Assembly (NCBI GenBank): GCA_017302035.1
Contig: JAFLEA010000007.1
Location: 1 to 64,000, forward strand
Length of the DNA: 64,000 bases
Direction: 5' to 3'
DNA from: Lysobacterales bacterium
Lineage (GTDB): Bacteria > Pseudomonadota > Gammaproteobacteria > Xanthomonadales > Xanthomonadaceae
Part shown: one piece after another, positions 13,358 through 22,585 of the stretch
Layout of the letters: every line of letters begins with the position of its first letter
Position numbering within the stretch: position 1 is the first letter of the stretch
Position numbers and translations under genes: made by a program
The notes under the pieces: generated by a model
The model's database searches: none
Seen by the model: the letters and a program-made list of their open reading frames with translations, nothing else
What the model was told of the DNA's origin: nothing

Positions 13358-13993
13358 ATGCACGTCCCCTCCCTCCCCGCCGCGCGGACGGCCGATGCCG
13401 CCCGCGACCGCCAGGTCCACGATGCCGTGCGCGGGCTGGTGCGCGAGCAGGGTGTGCAGATCAGCATGGACGCGGTTGCCGCGCGCGCCGGCTGCTCCAA
13501 GCAGACGCTGTACGCGCGCTATGGCTCCAAGCAGGCGCTGCTGCTGCAGGTCCTCAGCGACGACGTCCGCGACAAGGCCGCGCAACTGGCCGGCCAGCCC
13601 GACGCCGAGACCCTGCGCGCGAGCCTGGTCGGGTTCGCGCGCGACCACCTGGCGCGCCTGTCCGCGCCCGGCACCATCGGCACCGCCCGGCTGGTCACCG
13701 CCCAGGCCTGCCAGTTCCCGGACGACGTGCGTTCGCTCTACGAGCCGGTGATCGCCGCCCTGCAGGAGCGGATCGCGGCCTGGCTGCAGCAGGCCATGCG
13801 CCGCGGCCTGCTGCGCCATGACGATCCGCACTACGCCGCCGAGTTGTTGCTGGGCATGATCGTCGGCCTGGACTTCGACCGCCAACGCTTCATGGTTCCT
13901 CACCGCGATACCACGCAGGCGCAGGCACAGTGGGCCGAATTCGCGGTCGACGGTTTCCTGCGCGCCTTCGCCCCGCCTGTTTCCCGTTCCTGA
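13358..13993 (+). CDS. TetR-family repressor of the adjacent RND pump
   Basis: 211 residues. The N-terminal helix-turn-helix reads VRGLVREQGVQISMDAVAAR, then AGCSKQTLYARYGSKQAL, matching the TetR signature. The C-terminal ligand domain is divergent, as usual. It is followed after 26 bases by the efflux adaptor and pump on the same strand, the common layout for a local efflux repressor. The start is fixed by the operator/-10 arrangement directly upstream and by the family N-terminus. The inducing ligand cannot be predicted. Confidence 0.88.
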   Translation: MHVPSLPAARTADAARDRQVHDAVRGLVREQGVQISMDAVAARAGCSKQTLYARYGSKQALLLQVLSDDVRDKAAQLAGQPDAETLRASLVGFARDHLARLSAPGTIGTARLVTAQACQFPDDVRSLYEPVIAALQERIAAWLQQAMRRGLLRHDDPHYAAELLLGMIVGLDFDRQRFMVPHRDTTQAQAQWAEFAVDGFLRAFAPPVSRS

Positions 13994-14019
13994 ACCTCCC
14001 AGACCTTTCCGGAGTTCCC

Positions 14020-15213
14020 ATGCGCCTCCCCCACGCCTCCCTCCTGGCCTGCAGCCTGCTCGCCCTGACCGCTTGCGGCGGCAAGGAACAGGCGCAGACC
14101 CCGCCCCCGCCGGAAGTCGGGGTGATCGAGGCCAGGCCGCAGACCGTGCCCCTGACCCGCGACCTGGTCGGCCGCCTCACCCCCTATCGCAGCGCCGACG
14201 TGCGCGCGCGGGTGGCCGGCGTGCTGCAGCGGCGGGCCTACCAGGAAGGCAGCGACGTGCGCGAGGGCCAGGTCCTGTTCGAGATCGACCCAGCCCCGCT
14301 GCAGGCCGCGCTCGGCGTGGCCCGGGGCCAGTTGGCGCAGGCCGAGGCCAGCTATGCCAACGCCCGCGCCACCGCCGAGCGGGCACGCCGCCTGGCTCCG
14401 GAAAGGTTCGTCTCGCAGAGCGACCTGGACAACGCCGTCGCCGCCGAGCGCAGCGCCGCCGCCGCGGTGGAGGCAGCGCGCGCAGGAGTGCGCAGCGCGC
14501 AGATCAATCTCGATTTCGCCACGGTCGCCTCGCCCATCGCCGGCCGCGCCGGCAAGCAGCAGGTCACCGAGGGCGCGCTGGTCGGCCAGGGCGAAGCCAC
14601 CCTGCTGACCACGGTGGACCAGCTCGACCCGCTGTACGCCAACTTCTCGATCAACTCCAGCGAACTGTCGCAACTGCGCGCGGCAGCCAATGTCTCCCTG
14701 GCCGGCACCGGCAACACCCCGGTCGAGGTGCTGCTGCCCGGCGGCAAGGTCCATGCCGAACCGGGCATGCTCGATTTCGCCGACACCACGGTCGATCCGG
14801 CCACCGGCGCGGTATCGATGCGCGCGCTGGTGCCGAACCCGGACAAGGCACTGTTCCCGGGCAGCTTCGTCACCCTGAAGGCCAAGCTGGGCGAGCTCCA
14901 CGAGGCGTTCCTGGTCCCGCAGGAGGCGGTGCTGCGCGACGCCAACGGCGCCTATGTGCGCATCGTCGACGCCGAGGGCAAGGTCGAACGCCGCAACGTC
15001 GCCACCGGCGCGGTCCAGGACGGGCAATGGATCGTGACCTCCGGCCTGGCCGCCGGCGACAAGGTGATCGTCTCGGGCCTGCAGAAGGTCCAGGACGGCG
15101 CACCGGCCACCGCCATCCCGTGGCAGCCCGCAGGCGACGGCGGGACACCCGCCCAGGCGCCGGCCCGGGCACCGGGGCAGGCCGACGCCGGCACGTCCGC
15201 GCCGAGCGAGTAA
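14020..15213 (+). CDS. RND efflux periplasmic adaptor lipoprotein (AcrA/MexA type)
   Basis: 397 residues. The N-terminus is a lipoprotein signal with lipobox LTAC. The membrane-fusion features follow: split lipoyl halves flanking an Ala/Glu/Arg-rich alpha-hairpin (about residues 95-165), then beta-barrel and membrane-proximal domains. The ATG at 14020 has GGAG 5 bases upstream; an earlier in-frame start would overlap tetR and lose the lipobox as the N-terminus. The Pro/Ala/Gly-rich last 30 residues are low complexity. It bridges the inner-membrane pump encoded 12 bases downstream to an outer-membrane channel that is not encoded here. Confidence 0.92.
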   Translation: MRLPHASLLACSLLALTACGGKEQAQTPPPPEVGVIEARPQTVPLTRDLVGRLTPYRSADVRARVAGVLQRRAYQEGSDVREGQVLFEIDPAPLQAALGVARGQLAQAEASYANARATAERARRLAPERFVSQSDLDNAVAAERSAAAAVEAARAGVRSAQINLDFATVASPIAGRAGKQQVTEGALVGQGEATLLTTVDQLDPLYANFSINSSELSQLRAAANVSLAGTGNTPVEVLLPGGKVHAEPGMLDFADTTVDPATGAVSMRALVPNPDKALFPGSFVTLKAKLGELHEAFLVPQEAVLRDANGAYVRIVDAEGKVERRNVATGAVQDGQWIVTSGLAAGDKVIVSGLQKVQDGAPATAIPWQPAGDGGTPAQAPARAPGQADAGTSAPSE

Positions 15214-15225
15214 GGACCGCCCCCC

Positions 15226-18200
15226 ATGCCCAAGTTCTTCATCAACCACCCGGTCTTCGCCTGGGTCGTGGCGATCCTGATCTCGCTCTCGGGCGTGATC
15301 GCGATCCTCGGCCTGGGCGTGGAGTCCTACCCGGACATCGCCCCGCCGCAGGTCACCGTCAGCGCCAACTATCCCGGTGCCAGCGCAGCCACCGTCGAAC
15401 GCGCGGTCACCCAGGTGATCGAACAGCAGCTCACTGGCATCGACCACCTGCTGTACTTCAACTCCTCCTCCAGCGCCAGCGGCAGCGCCAGCATCACCTT
15501 GACCTTCGCCACCGGCACCGACCCGGACATCGCCCAGGTGCAGGTGCAGAACAAGGTCGCGCTGGCCACCCCGAGGCTGCCCACCGAGGTGACCCAGCAG
15601 GGCGTGGTGGTGGCCAAGGCCAACGCCGGCTTCCTGATGGTGGTGGCGCTGATCTCCGACAACCCGGCGGTGGACCGCAACCAGCTCAACGACCTCAACG
15701 GCTCGCGCGTGATCGACCAGATCTCGCGCATCCCGGGCGTGGGCAGCGTGCGCCAGTTCGGCGCCGAGTACGCGATGAACATCTGGCTGGACCCGGGCAA
15801 GCTGCAGGGCTTCGGCCTGTCGGCCACCCAGGTGCTGCAGGCCATCCGCGGCCAGAACGTGCAGTTCGCCGCCGGCGCGGTCGGCGCCGATCCGGCTCCC
15901 GAGGGCCAGGTCTTCACCGCCACGGTCTCGGCCGAGGGCCGCTTCAGCAGCCCCGAGCAGTTCGAGGACATCATCCTGCGCGCCGACACCGACGGCACCA
16001 CGGTGCGCCTGCGCGACGTGGCCCGGGTCACCATCGGCCCGGGCGGCTACGGCTTCGACACCCAGTACAACGGCAAGCCGGCCGGCGGCTTCGCGGTGCA
16101 GCTGCTGCCCGGCGCCAACGCGCTGAACGTGGCCGATGCGGTGCGCTCGCGGATGGACGAGCTGCAGGCCACCTTCCCCGAAGGCGTGACCTGGATCTCG
16201 CCGTTCGACAGCACCACCTTCGTCAAGATCTCGATCAAGGAAGTGGTCAAGACCCTGCTCGAGGCGGTGGTCCTGGTGTTCCTGGTGATGCTGCTGTTCC
16301 TGCAGAACATCCGCGCCACCATCATCCCGACCCTGGTCATCCCGGTGGCGTTGCTGGGTACCTTCCTGGGCCTGTCGGTCATTGGCTTCACCATCAACCA
16401 GCTGACCCTGTTCGCGATGGTGCTGTCGATCGGCATCGTGGTCGACGACGCGATCGTGGTGATCGAGAACGTCGAGCGGATCATGACCGAGGAGGGCCTG
16501 GAGCCGCGCGAGGCCACGGTCAAGGCGATGGGCCAGATCACCGGCGCGGTGGTGGCCATCACCGTGGTCCTGGCCGCGGTGTTCATCCCCAGCGCGCTGC
16601 AGGGCGGCGCGGCCGGCGAGATCTACAAGCAGTTCGCCCTGACCATCGCCATCGCGATGGCCTTCTCGGCGTTCCTGGCCCTGGGCTTCACCCCGGCGCT
16701 GTGCGCCACCTTCCTCAAGCCCAGCCACCACATCGACTCCAACTGGGTGTTCCGCACCTTCAACAAGTACTACGGCAAGATCAGCACCACCTACGTCGGC
16801 CACATCGGCGGCGCAATCAGGCACGCGCCGCGCTGGATGGCGCTGTTCGCGGTGCTGGCGGTGCTGTGCGGCTTCCTGTTCACGCGCATGCCCGGCAGCT
16901 TCCTGCCCGAGGAGGACCAGGGCTATGCGATGGCGATCGTGCAATTGCCGCCGGGCGCGACCCTGCCGCGCACCCAGCGCGTGTTCGACGAGATGCGCAG
17001 CCGGCTGGAGCAGATCGAGGGCTACCAGAGCATGATGCAGGTGGCCGGCTTCAGCTTCGTCGGCGGCGGCGAGAACGTGGGCATGGCCTTCATCCGGCTC
17101 AAGCCCTGGGACGAACGCAAGCTCACCGCGCCGGAGTTCATCCAGCAGGCCAACGGCGCGCTGTTCGGGATCAAGGACGCGCAGATCTTCGCGATCAACC
17201 TGCCGACCGTGCAGGGCCTGGGCCAGTTCGGCGGCTTCGACATGTGGCTGCAGGACCGCAGCGGCCAGGGCCAGCAGGCCCTGACCCAGGCCCGCAACCA
17301 GTTGCTGGGGGCGGCGTCCAAGGACCCCGCCCTGTTCGGGGTGCGCCCGAACGGACTGGAGGACTCCCCGCAGCTGCAGCTGCACGTGGACCGGGTGCAG
17401 GCGCGCTCGATGGGCCTGGACCTGGGCGACATCTACAACGCCATCAGCCTGATGCTGGCGCCGGTGTACGCCAACGACTTCTTCTACGAGGGCCGGATCA
17501 AGCGGGTGAACCTGCGTGCCGACGCCCCGTTCCGCACCGGCGCCGAGTCGCTGGAGAATTTCTACACGCCCAGTCCGGCCAGCGGCCGGATGATCCCGCT
17601 CAGCACCGTGGTCAGTTCCGAATGGGTCACCAACCCGCCGGCGCTGAACCGCTACCAGGGCTATGCGGCGATCAACATCGTCGGCTCCCCCGCACCCGGC
17701 CACAGCTCCGGCGAGGCGATGGCGATCATGGAACGGATCGTCCGCGACGACCTGCCGGCCGGCTTCGGCTACGACTGGAGCGGCATGTCCTACCAGGAAA
17801 TCCTGGCCGGCAACACCGCCACCTTGCTGCTGGTGCTGTCGATCGTGGTGGTGTTCCTGTGCCTGGCCGCGCTGTACGAGAGTTGGTCGATCCCGGTGGC
17901 GGTGCTGCTGGTGGTGCCGCTGGGCATGCTCGGCGCGCTTGTGTTCAGCATGGTGCGCGGGCTACCGAACGACATCTTCTTCAAGATCGGCCTGATCACG
18001 ATCATTGGTCTTGCGGCCAAGAACGCGATCCTGATCGTGGAGTTCGCGGTGGAGCAGCGGCAGGCCGGCAAGACCCTGCGCGAGGCGACGGTGGAAGCCG
18101 CGCGCCTGCGCTTCCGCCCGATCCTGATGACCTCCTTCGCGTTCATCATGGGCGTGACGCCGATGGCCATCTCCACCGGCGCGGGCGCCAACTCGCGCCA

Positions 18201-18372
18201 CGCGATCGGCACCGGCGTGATCGGCGGCATGGTGTTCGCCACCCTGCTCGGCCTGCTGATGATCCCGGTGTTCTTCGTGGTCGTGCGGCGCATGCTCGGC
18301 GACACGCTCGACGAGCCTTCGCGCGAGTGGCTGGAGAAGCAGCACCGCGAGGGCGGTTCGGCGATGCGCTGA
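15226..18372 (+). CDS. RND multidrug efflux transporter (HAE1/AcrB family)
   Basis: 1,048 residues, the full length of AcrB-type pumps, with the first transmembrane helix at once (FFINHPVFAWVVAILISL) and two large periplasmic loops. The proton-relay aspartates fall exactly at D407 and D408 in GIVVDDAIVVIEN, and the partner lysine is at about 932 in AAKNAILIVEFA. It works as a trimer driven by proton motive force, together with the adaptor upstream. No OprM/TolC-like gene follows, so an outer-membrane factor must be shared from elsewhere. Substrate range cannot be deduced. Confidence 0.94.
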   Translation: MPKFFINHPVFAWVVAILISLSGVIAILGLGVESYPDIAPPQVTVSANYPGASAATVERAVTQVIEQQLTGIDHLLYFNSSSSASGSASITLTFATGTDPDIAQVQVQNKVALATPRLPTEVTQQGVVVAKANAGFLMVVALISDNPAVDRNQLNDLNGSRVIDQISRIPGVGSVRQFGAEYAMNIWLDPGKLQGFGLSATQVLQAIRGQNVQFAAGAVGADPAPEGQVFTATVSAEGRFSSPEQFEDIILRADTDGTTVRLRDVARVTIGPGGYGFDTQYNGKPAGGFAVQLLPGANALNVADAVRSRMDELQATFPEGVTWISPFDSTTFVKISIKEVVKTLLEAVVLVFLVMLLFLQNIRATIIPTLVIPVALLGTFLGLSVIGFTINQLTLFAMVLSIGIVVDDAIVVIENVERIMTEEGLEPREATVKAMGQITGAVVAITVVLAAVFIPSALQGGAAGEIYKQFALTIAIAMAFSAFLALGFTPALCATFLKPSHHIDSNWVFRTFNKYYGKISTTYVGHIGGAIRHAPRWMALFAVLAVLCGFLFTRMPGSFLPEEDQGYAMAIVQLPPGATLPRTQRVFDEMRSRLEQIEGYQSMMQVAGFSFVGGGENVGMAFIRLKPWDERKLTAPEFIQQANGALFGIKDAQIFAINLPTVQGLGQFGGFDMWLQDRSGQGQQALTQARNQLLGAASKDPALFGVRPNGLEDSPQLQLHVDRVQARSMGLDLGDIYNAISLMLAPVYANDFFYEGRIKRVNLRADAPFRTGAESLENFYTPSPASGRMIPLSTVVSSEWVTNPPALNRYQGYAAINIVGSPAPGHSSGEAMAIMERIVRDDLPAGFGYDWSGMSYQEILAGNTATLLLVLSIVVVFLCLAALYESWSIPVAVLLVVPLGMLGALVFSMVRGLPNDIFFKIGLITIIGLAAKNAILIVEFAVEQRQAGKTLREATVEAARLRFRPILMTSFAFIMGVTPMAISTGAGANSRHAIGTGVIGGMVFATLLGLLMIPVFFVVVRRMLGDTLDEPSREWLEKQHREGGSAMR

Positions 18373-18400
18373 ATGCCCCGGCAGGGGCGGGCATGGGTCT

Positions 18401-18426
18401 CCCGGCGCCTGGCGGCAGGCGCCGGG
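18401..18426 (+). terminator. Strong hairpin after the RND pump gene
   Basis: An 11-bp perfect stem (CCCGGCGCCTG/CAGGCGCCGGG) with a GCGG tetraloop, 29 bases after the pump stop. There is no U-tract, so it may be an attenuator or mRNA-stabilising structure rather than a full terminator. Confidence 0.45.
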
Positions 18427-18489
18427 GCGGCACGGGCAACCCGAGGGTCCCGGTATCGGGAGCGAACCTGAGCAAGGACTGATCCGACC

Positions 18490-18891
18490 ATGGCCCTCGA
18501 AACCACCGCCAAAGCCCTGGCCCTGTGGACCCTCATCCTGCTGTTGGCGATCGCCAACGGGCTGCTGCGCGAAGCGGTGCTCATTCCCAGGATCGGCGCG
18601 TTCGCGGGCACCGCCCTCAGCGGCCTGCTCCTGGCGGCGCTCATCCTGGCGGTGGCGTACCTGGGCCTGCCCTGGATGCCGGTCAGGCGCGCCGGCGGGC
18701 TGCTGTGGATCGGCCTTGGCTGGCTGCTCCTCACCCTGGCCTTCGAGTTCTCGTTCGGGCTGCTGCGCGGGCAGGCGCTGGTCGAAATCCTGGAGGCCTA
18801 CACCTTCAAGGGCGGCAACCTGTGGCCGCTGGTCCTGGCGGTCACTGCCGCCGCGCCCTGGCTGGCGGCCAGGCGCAGGGGCTGGCTGTAG
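18490..18891 (+). CDS. Small four-helix membrane protein, function unknown
   Basis: 133 residues, almost entirely hydrophobic. Four predicted membrane helices lie roughly at residues 8-25, 35-60, 68-90 and 108-128, joined by short loops with conserved-looking LLREAVLIPRIG and FEFSFGLLRGQ. The latter resembles a re-entrant or amphipathic segment. I do not recognise a functional family; similar small integral membrane proteins are common conserved hypotheticals in proteobacteria. It is on the same strand as the RND pump but separated by a strong hairpin, so co-transcription is uncertain. Confidence 0.7.
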   Translation: MALETTAKALALWTLILLLAIANGLLREAVLIPRIGAFAGTALSGLLLAALILAVAYLGLPWMPVRRAGGLLWIGLGWLLLTLAFEFSFGLLRGQALVEILEAYTFKGGNLWPLVLAVTAAAPWLAARRRGWL

Positions 18892-18899
18892 GCAGCGTC

Positions 18900-18922
18900 C
18901 CGGCTCCCGCCCCGGGAGCCGG
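18900..18922. terminator. Hairpin in the convergent gap before lolD
   Basis: A 9-bp perfect stem (CCGGCTCCC/GGGAGCCGG) with a 5-base loop between the convergent membrane-protein and lolD genes. It has no T-run on either side. It may serve both strands. Confidence 0.35.
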
Positions 18923-18951
18923 ACCCGTCCCAGGCGCCGCCCGGGACCGGC

Positions 18952-19683
18952 TCAGTCCGCGCCCAGGTCCTGCGGCGCCAATTCGCGCAGCCGGCCCTCA
19001 TGCAGCTCCAGCACCCGGTCCAGGCGCCTGGCCAGGCGCCGGTCGTGGGTGACCAGGACCAGGCTGGTGCGCTGGGCGCGGTTGAGGCCCAGCATCAGCT
19101 CGAACACGGTGGCGGCGGTCTTCGCGTCCAGGTTGCCGGTGGGCTCGTCGCCGAGCACGCAGGCCGGGCGGTTGACCAGGGCCCGGGCCACGGCCGCGCG
19201 CTGGCGCTCGCCGCCGGACAGTTCGCCGGGCTTGTGGCCCAGGCGATGGCCCAGGCCCACGGCTTCCAGCAGCGCGGTGGCGCGCGAACTGGCCTCCCCC
19301 ACTTCGCCGCCGGCCAGCAGCACCGGCATCATCACGTTCTCGCGTGCGGTGAACTCGGGCAGCAGGTGGTGGAACTGGTAGACGAAGCCCAGGGTGCGGT
19401 TGCGCAGGCGGCCGCGCTGGGCGTCGGACAGCGTCGACATCCGCTGCCCGGCCACGTAGACCTCGCCGGCGGTGGGCGTGTCCAGGCCGCCCAGCAGGTG
19501 CAGCAGGGTGCTCTTGCCGGCGCCGGACGCGCCGACGATGGCCACGGTCTCGCCGGCGGCCACCCGCAGGTCCAGGCCGTCGAACACCGGGGTTTCGAGC
19601 CTGCCTTCGGCATAGGTCTTGGCCAGGCCCTCGGCGCGCAGCGCCTCGCCTTCGGCATGCACGGGACCGGCCTGCTCATTCAT
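18952..19683 (-). CDS. lolD: Lipoprotein-releasing system ATP-binding protein LolD
   Basis: 243-residue ABC ATPase of the LolD/MacB group. It has Walker [10 protein letters not shown], signature LSGGERQR, Walker B VLGDEPTG and the H-loop VTHD. It powers extraction of outer-membrane lipoproteins from the inner membrane to the LolA chaperone. Its start overlaps the 3' end of the lolC/E gene by 8 bases, so the two are translationally coupled and make one complex. The N-terminal ~15 residues before [10 protein letters not shown] are extra and poorly constrained. Confidence 0.92.
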   Translation of the reverse strand: MNEQAGPVHAEGEALRAEGLAKTYAEGRLETPVFDGLDLRVAAGETVAIVGASGAGKSTLLHLLGGLDTPTAGEVYVAGQRMSTLSDAQRGRLRNRTLGFVYQFHHLLPEFTARENVMMPVLLAGGEVGEASSRATALLEAVGLGHRLGHKPGELSGGERQRAAVARALVNRPACVLGDEPTGNLDAKTAATVFELMLGLNRAQRTSLVLVTHDRRLARRLDRVLELHEGRLRELAPQDLGAD

Positions 19684-20917
19684 AGCGCAACGCCTCCGCC
19701 GGCTGGGTGCGTGCGGCGCGCCAGGCCGGGTACAGGGTGGCGAAGAAACTCATCGCCAGCGCCACCACCAGGGTCAGGATCACGTCGTTCGCCTGCATGT
19801 CGGTGGGCAGGCCGGTGATGTAGTACACGTCCTCCGGCAACAGGGTCACGTTGAACAGCGCCTCGATCCCGTCGAGGATCCGCTCCAGGTTGCGGGTCAG
19901 GGCCACGCCGCCGGCGAAGCCGAGCACGGTGCCGATCACGCCGATCACCGTGCCCTGGACCATGAACACCTGCATCACCCCGCCCGGGGTCAGGCCGAGG
20001 GTGCGCAGGATGGCGATGTCGGCCTGCTTGTCGGTGACCAGCATCACCTGCGAGTTCACCAGGGTGAAGGCGCCCATCAGGATGATCAGCGACAGCAGGA
20101 TGCCCATCACCGTCTTTTCCATCTTCAGCGAGTGGTAGAGGTTGGCGTTGTCGCGGGTCCAGTCGGTGACCCGGTAGAAGCCGGGCAGCTGCAGGGCCAG
20201 GTCGCGGGCCACGTCGTAGGCGTGGTTCATGTCGTGCATCATCAGCCGCACGCCGCTGGCGCCGTCCATGCGCAGCAACCGCTGCAGGTCGGCCATGTGC
20301 ACGATGGCCAGGCCATTGTCGATCTCGTTGTGCCCGGCCGAAAAGATGCCGCTGACGGTGAAGCGCTTGTAGCGCGCCATCGCCCCCATCGGCGAGCCCT
20401 GGAACTCGGGAACCATCACCATCACCGGATCGCCCACGCCCACGCCCAGGAACAGGGCCAGTTCCTGGCCGAGCAGGATGTTGTAGCCGCCATCGACCAG
20501 CGAGTCGGCCGATCCACGCTTCATTTTCTGCGCCAGCACCGAGACCCGCTGTTCCATGTCGGGCATCACCCCGCGGACCATGGCCGGCTGCTTGCGCAGG
20601 CCCGACAGCAGGGCCTCGGTCTCCACGAACGGCGCCGCGCCGGCCACCCGCGGGTCCTGGGTGGCCAGGTCCACGGCGAACTTCCAGTCGTGCATCGGCT
20701 CGCCGTCGGCGACCACGGTGGCGTGGGCGGCGAACTGCAGCAGGCGGTCGCGGATCTCCTTCTGGAAACCGCTCATCACCGCCATCGTGGTGATCAGCAC
20801 GGTCACGCCCAGGGCGATGCCGAGGATCGAGGCCAGCGAGATGAAGGAGATGAAACCGTTGCGGCGCTTGGCGCGCAGGTAGCGCAGGCCGATGGCCACG
20901 GGGACGGGTTTGAACAT
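19676..20917 (-). CDS. lolC: Lipoprotein-releasing system permease LolC/LolE family
   Basis: 413 residues with the LolC/E plan. An N-terminal [26 protein letters not shown] membrane segment is preceded by the typical cytoplasmic start. A large periplasmic domain follows (about residues 50-265), then three helices near residues 270-295, 318-345 and 378-400, ending in [15 protein letters not shown]. It forms the membrane part of the transporter with LolD. Only one such permease gene is visible beside lolD, so the transporter may be a homodimer (LolF-like), as in many bacteria outside the enterics, unless a second gene lies elsewhere. The symbol is given for the family only. Confidence 0.9.
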   Translation of the reverse strand: MFKPVPVAIGLRYLRAKRRNGFISFISLASILGIALGVTVLITTMAVMSGFQKEIRDRLLQFAAHATVVADGEPMHDWKFAVDLATQDPRVAGAAPFVETEALLSGLRKQPAMVRGVMPDMEQRVSVLAQKMKRGSADSLVDGGYNILLGQELALFLGVGVGDPVMVMVPEFQGSPMGAMARYKRFTVSGIFSAGHNEIDNGLAIVHMADLQRLLRMDGASGVRLMMHDMNHAYDVARDLALQLPGFYRVTDWTRDNANLYHSLKMEKTVMGILLSLIILMGAFTLVNSQVMLVTDKQADIAILRTLGLTPGGVMQVFMVQGTVIGVIGTVLGFAGGVALTRNLERILDGIEALFNVTLLPEDVYYITGLPTDMQANDVILTLVVALAMSFFATLYPAWRAARTQPAEALRYE

Positions 20918-20964
20918 GGGCCGTTGCGGATCCGTTGCCGGCGTTCCCCGGCGGGCTGTGGCCG

Positions 20965-21450
20965 CTATGGTGCCATCGGCCGGCCGTGGCGCGAAGCGCC
21001 GCGCGCGGCGGCAGCCAGCCGCAGTTCACGCCGGCGCGCGGCCGGCAAGGTGTCGGGCCACCAGGTCAGGCGCTGGTGGCGGCCTGCATCGTCGACGGCG
21101 TGGACGAAGGCCAGCGGCCCGCGCCAGGCGATCTCGCAGCGGGCCAGTGGACGGCCGTCGAGGGTATCGGGACCGGCGTGGGAGGCGATGCCATCGCCCG
21201 GGCCGGTGGCCCGATCCGCCAGCACCAGCCAGCGCGGCGCCCTGCCCGCTTCGCGCCAGGCCAGGCGCAGTCCCCAGGCCGCCGCGGCCAGCGCCAGCGG
21301 CCAGGCCAGCCAGCGCGGCACTTCGGCACCGAGCACCGACAGCGGCGCCAGCAGCGACAGGATCAGCAGCGCGGCGACCAGCCAGCGCGAAGGGCGCCAC
21401 TCAACCCGGCAGGGCGCGGATGCGGACGATGAGGGCGGACAGTTCGGCAT
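20965..21450 (-). CDS. YgfX-like membrane protein paired with SdhE
   Basis: 161 residues from the ATG at 21450, which lies inside the end of sdhE (about 50 bases of overlap, different frame). The segment [18 protein letters not shown] and the following [18 protein letters not shown] give two adjacent membrane helices at about residues 20-60. After these comes a cytoplasmic beta-rich part ending in Arg/Ala-rich sequence. This size, two-helix topology and position directly after sdhE match YgfX (CptA), a small inner-membrane protein encoded with SdhE in enterobacteria. The precise start is uncertain because the conserved part begins only at about residue 14. Confidence 0.7.
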   Translation of the reverse strand: MPNCPPSSSASAPCRVEWRPSRWLVAALLILSLLAPLSVLGAEVPRWLAWPLALAAAAWGLRLAWREAGRAPRWLVLADRATGPGDGIASHAGPDTLDGRPLARCEIAWRGPLAFVHAVDDAGRHQRLTWWPDTLPAARRRELRLAAAARGASRHGRPMAP

Positions 21451-21664
21451 CCGGACAGGCCTCGTAGCCCATGAACCAGCGCCAGAGCCTATCGTCCTCG
21501 CAGTCCAGCATGCGTAGGAAAACCCCGCGCTCGGCCTCGGAAGCAGCCGTCCAGCCGTGGGCCAGCCAGCGCTCGAACAACTGGTCCAGTTCGCGCATGC
21601 CGCGGCGGCAGCGCCAGCGGATGCGGCGCAGTTCGGCGTCCGGGTCGGGGGCGCCGGCACTCAC
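21401..21664 (-). CDS. sdhE: Succinate dehydrogenase flavinylation factor SdhE
   Basis: 87 residues, the normal size for SdhE/SDHAF2 (DUF339). The diagnostic motif is RRGMRELD at about residues 19-26, the RGxxE motif needed for covalent attachment of FAD to SdhA. It is followed by the conserved helical [20 protein letters not shown]. The start is a GTG. It lies 51 bases downstream of sdhB on the same strand, which agrees with its role in maturing the flavoprotein subunit. Confidence 0.93.
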   Translation of the reverse strand: MSAGAPDPDAELRRIRWRCRRGMRELDQLFERWLAHGWTAASEAERGVFLRMLDCEDDRLWRWFMGYEACPDAELSALIVRIRALPG

Positions 21665-21715
21665 GGGGCGTGACTCATCGTGCGTGCGCCCGGACCGGAT
21701 GCAGCGCGGCGCGGC

Positions 21716-22498
21716 TCAGGCCCGGCGCTCCATCATCAGCTTCTTGATCTCGGCGATGGCCAATGCCGGGTTCAGGCCCTTCGGGCAGGTCCGCGCGCAG
21801 TTCATGATGGTGTGGCAGCGGTACAGCTTGAACGGGTCTTCCAGGTCGTCCAGGCGCGCGCCGGTGTCCTCGTCGCGCGAGTCGACAATCCAGCGGTAGG
21901 CCTGCAGCAGGATCGCCGGCCCCAGGTAGCGCTCGCCGTTCCACCAGTAGCTCGGGCACGAGGTCGAGCAGCACGCGCACAGGATGCACTCGTACAGGCC
22001 GTCGAGCTTCTTGCGGTCCTGCGGCGACTGCAGCCGCTCGCGGTCCGGCGGCGGCGGGGTCTGGGTGCGGATCCACGGCTTGATCGAGGCGTACTGCGCG
22101 TAGAAGTGGGTCAGGTCCGGGACCAGGTCCTTGACCACGTCCATGTGCGGCAGCGGGTAGATCGGCACCTCGGCCTTGCCGCAGTCGCTGATCGCCTTGG
22201 TGCAGGCCAGGGTGTTGGTGCCGTCGATGTTCATCGCGCACGAACCGCAGATGCCCTCGCGGCAGGAGCGGCGGAAGGTCAGGGTCGGGTCGATCTCGTT
22301 CTTGATCTTGATCAGCGCGTCCAGGACCATCGGCCCGCACGCGGCCAGGTCCACCTCGTAGGTGTCGGTGCGCGGGTTGGCGTCGTCGTCCGGGTTCCAG
22401 CGGTAGACCTTGAACGTGCGCGGGTCCTTGGCGCCCTTGGCCGGGAAGTGCTTGCCCTGGGTGACGCGGGAATGCTTCGGAAGGCTGAACTCTGCCAT
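21716..22498 (-). CDS. sdhB: Succinate dehydrogenase iron-sulfur subunit
   Basis: 260 residues. The [2Fe-2S] ligands are in [12 protein letters not shown], the [4Fe-4S] ligands in [11 protein letters not shown], and the [3Fe-4S] ligands in [11 protein letters not shown]. It carries electrons from SdhA-bound FAD to ubiquinone at the SdhC/SdhD membrane anchor (complex II, inner face of the inner membrane). The 22-residue N-terminal extension before FKVYRWNPD is somewhat long but typical for Xanthomonas-group SdhB. It is fourth in the sdhCDAB order, 87 bases after sdhA. Confidence 0.96.
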   Translation of the reverse strand: MAEFSLPKHSRVTQGKHFPAKGAKDPRTFKVYRWNPDDDANPRTDTYEVDLAACGPMVLDALIKIKNEIDPTLTFRRSCREGICGSCAMNIDGTNTLACTKAISDCGKAEVPIYPLPHMDVVKDLVPDLTHFYAQYASIKPWIRTQTPPPPDRERLQSPQDRKKLDGLYECILCACCSTSCPSYWWNGERYLGPAILLQAYRWIVDSRDEDTGARLDDLEDPFKLYRCHTIMNCARTCPKGLNPALAIAEIKKLMMERRA

Positions 22499-22585
22499 GG
22501 CTGCTCTCGTTGGCTCAGGCGGTCCGCGCGGCGCGCACGGAGCGCGCCTGGCGGGAAGGGGCGTTCTGGCGCGGCATCGCGGCCA

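Noticed and set aside
8407..13821. A ~1,800-codon open frame on plus opposite the glutamate dehydrogenase gene
   Set aside because: It is the GC-rich antisense shadow of gdhB: Gln/His/Arg/Leu-rich with no domain or motif, and its sense partner is a full-length conserved enzyme.
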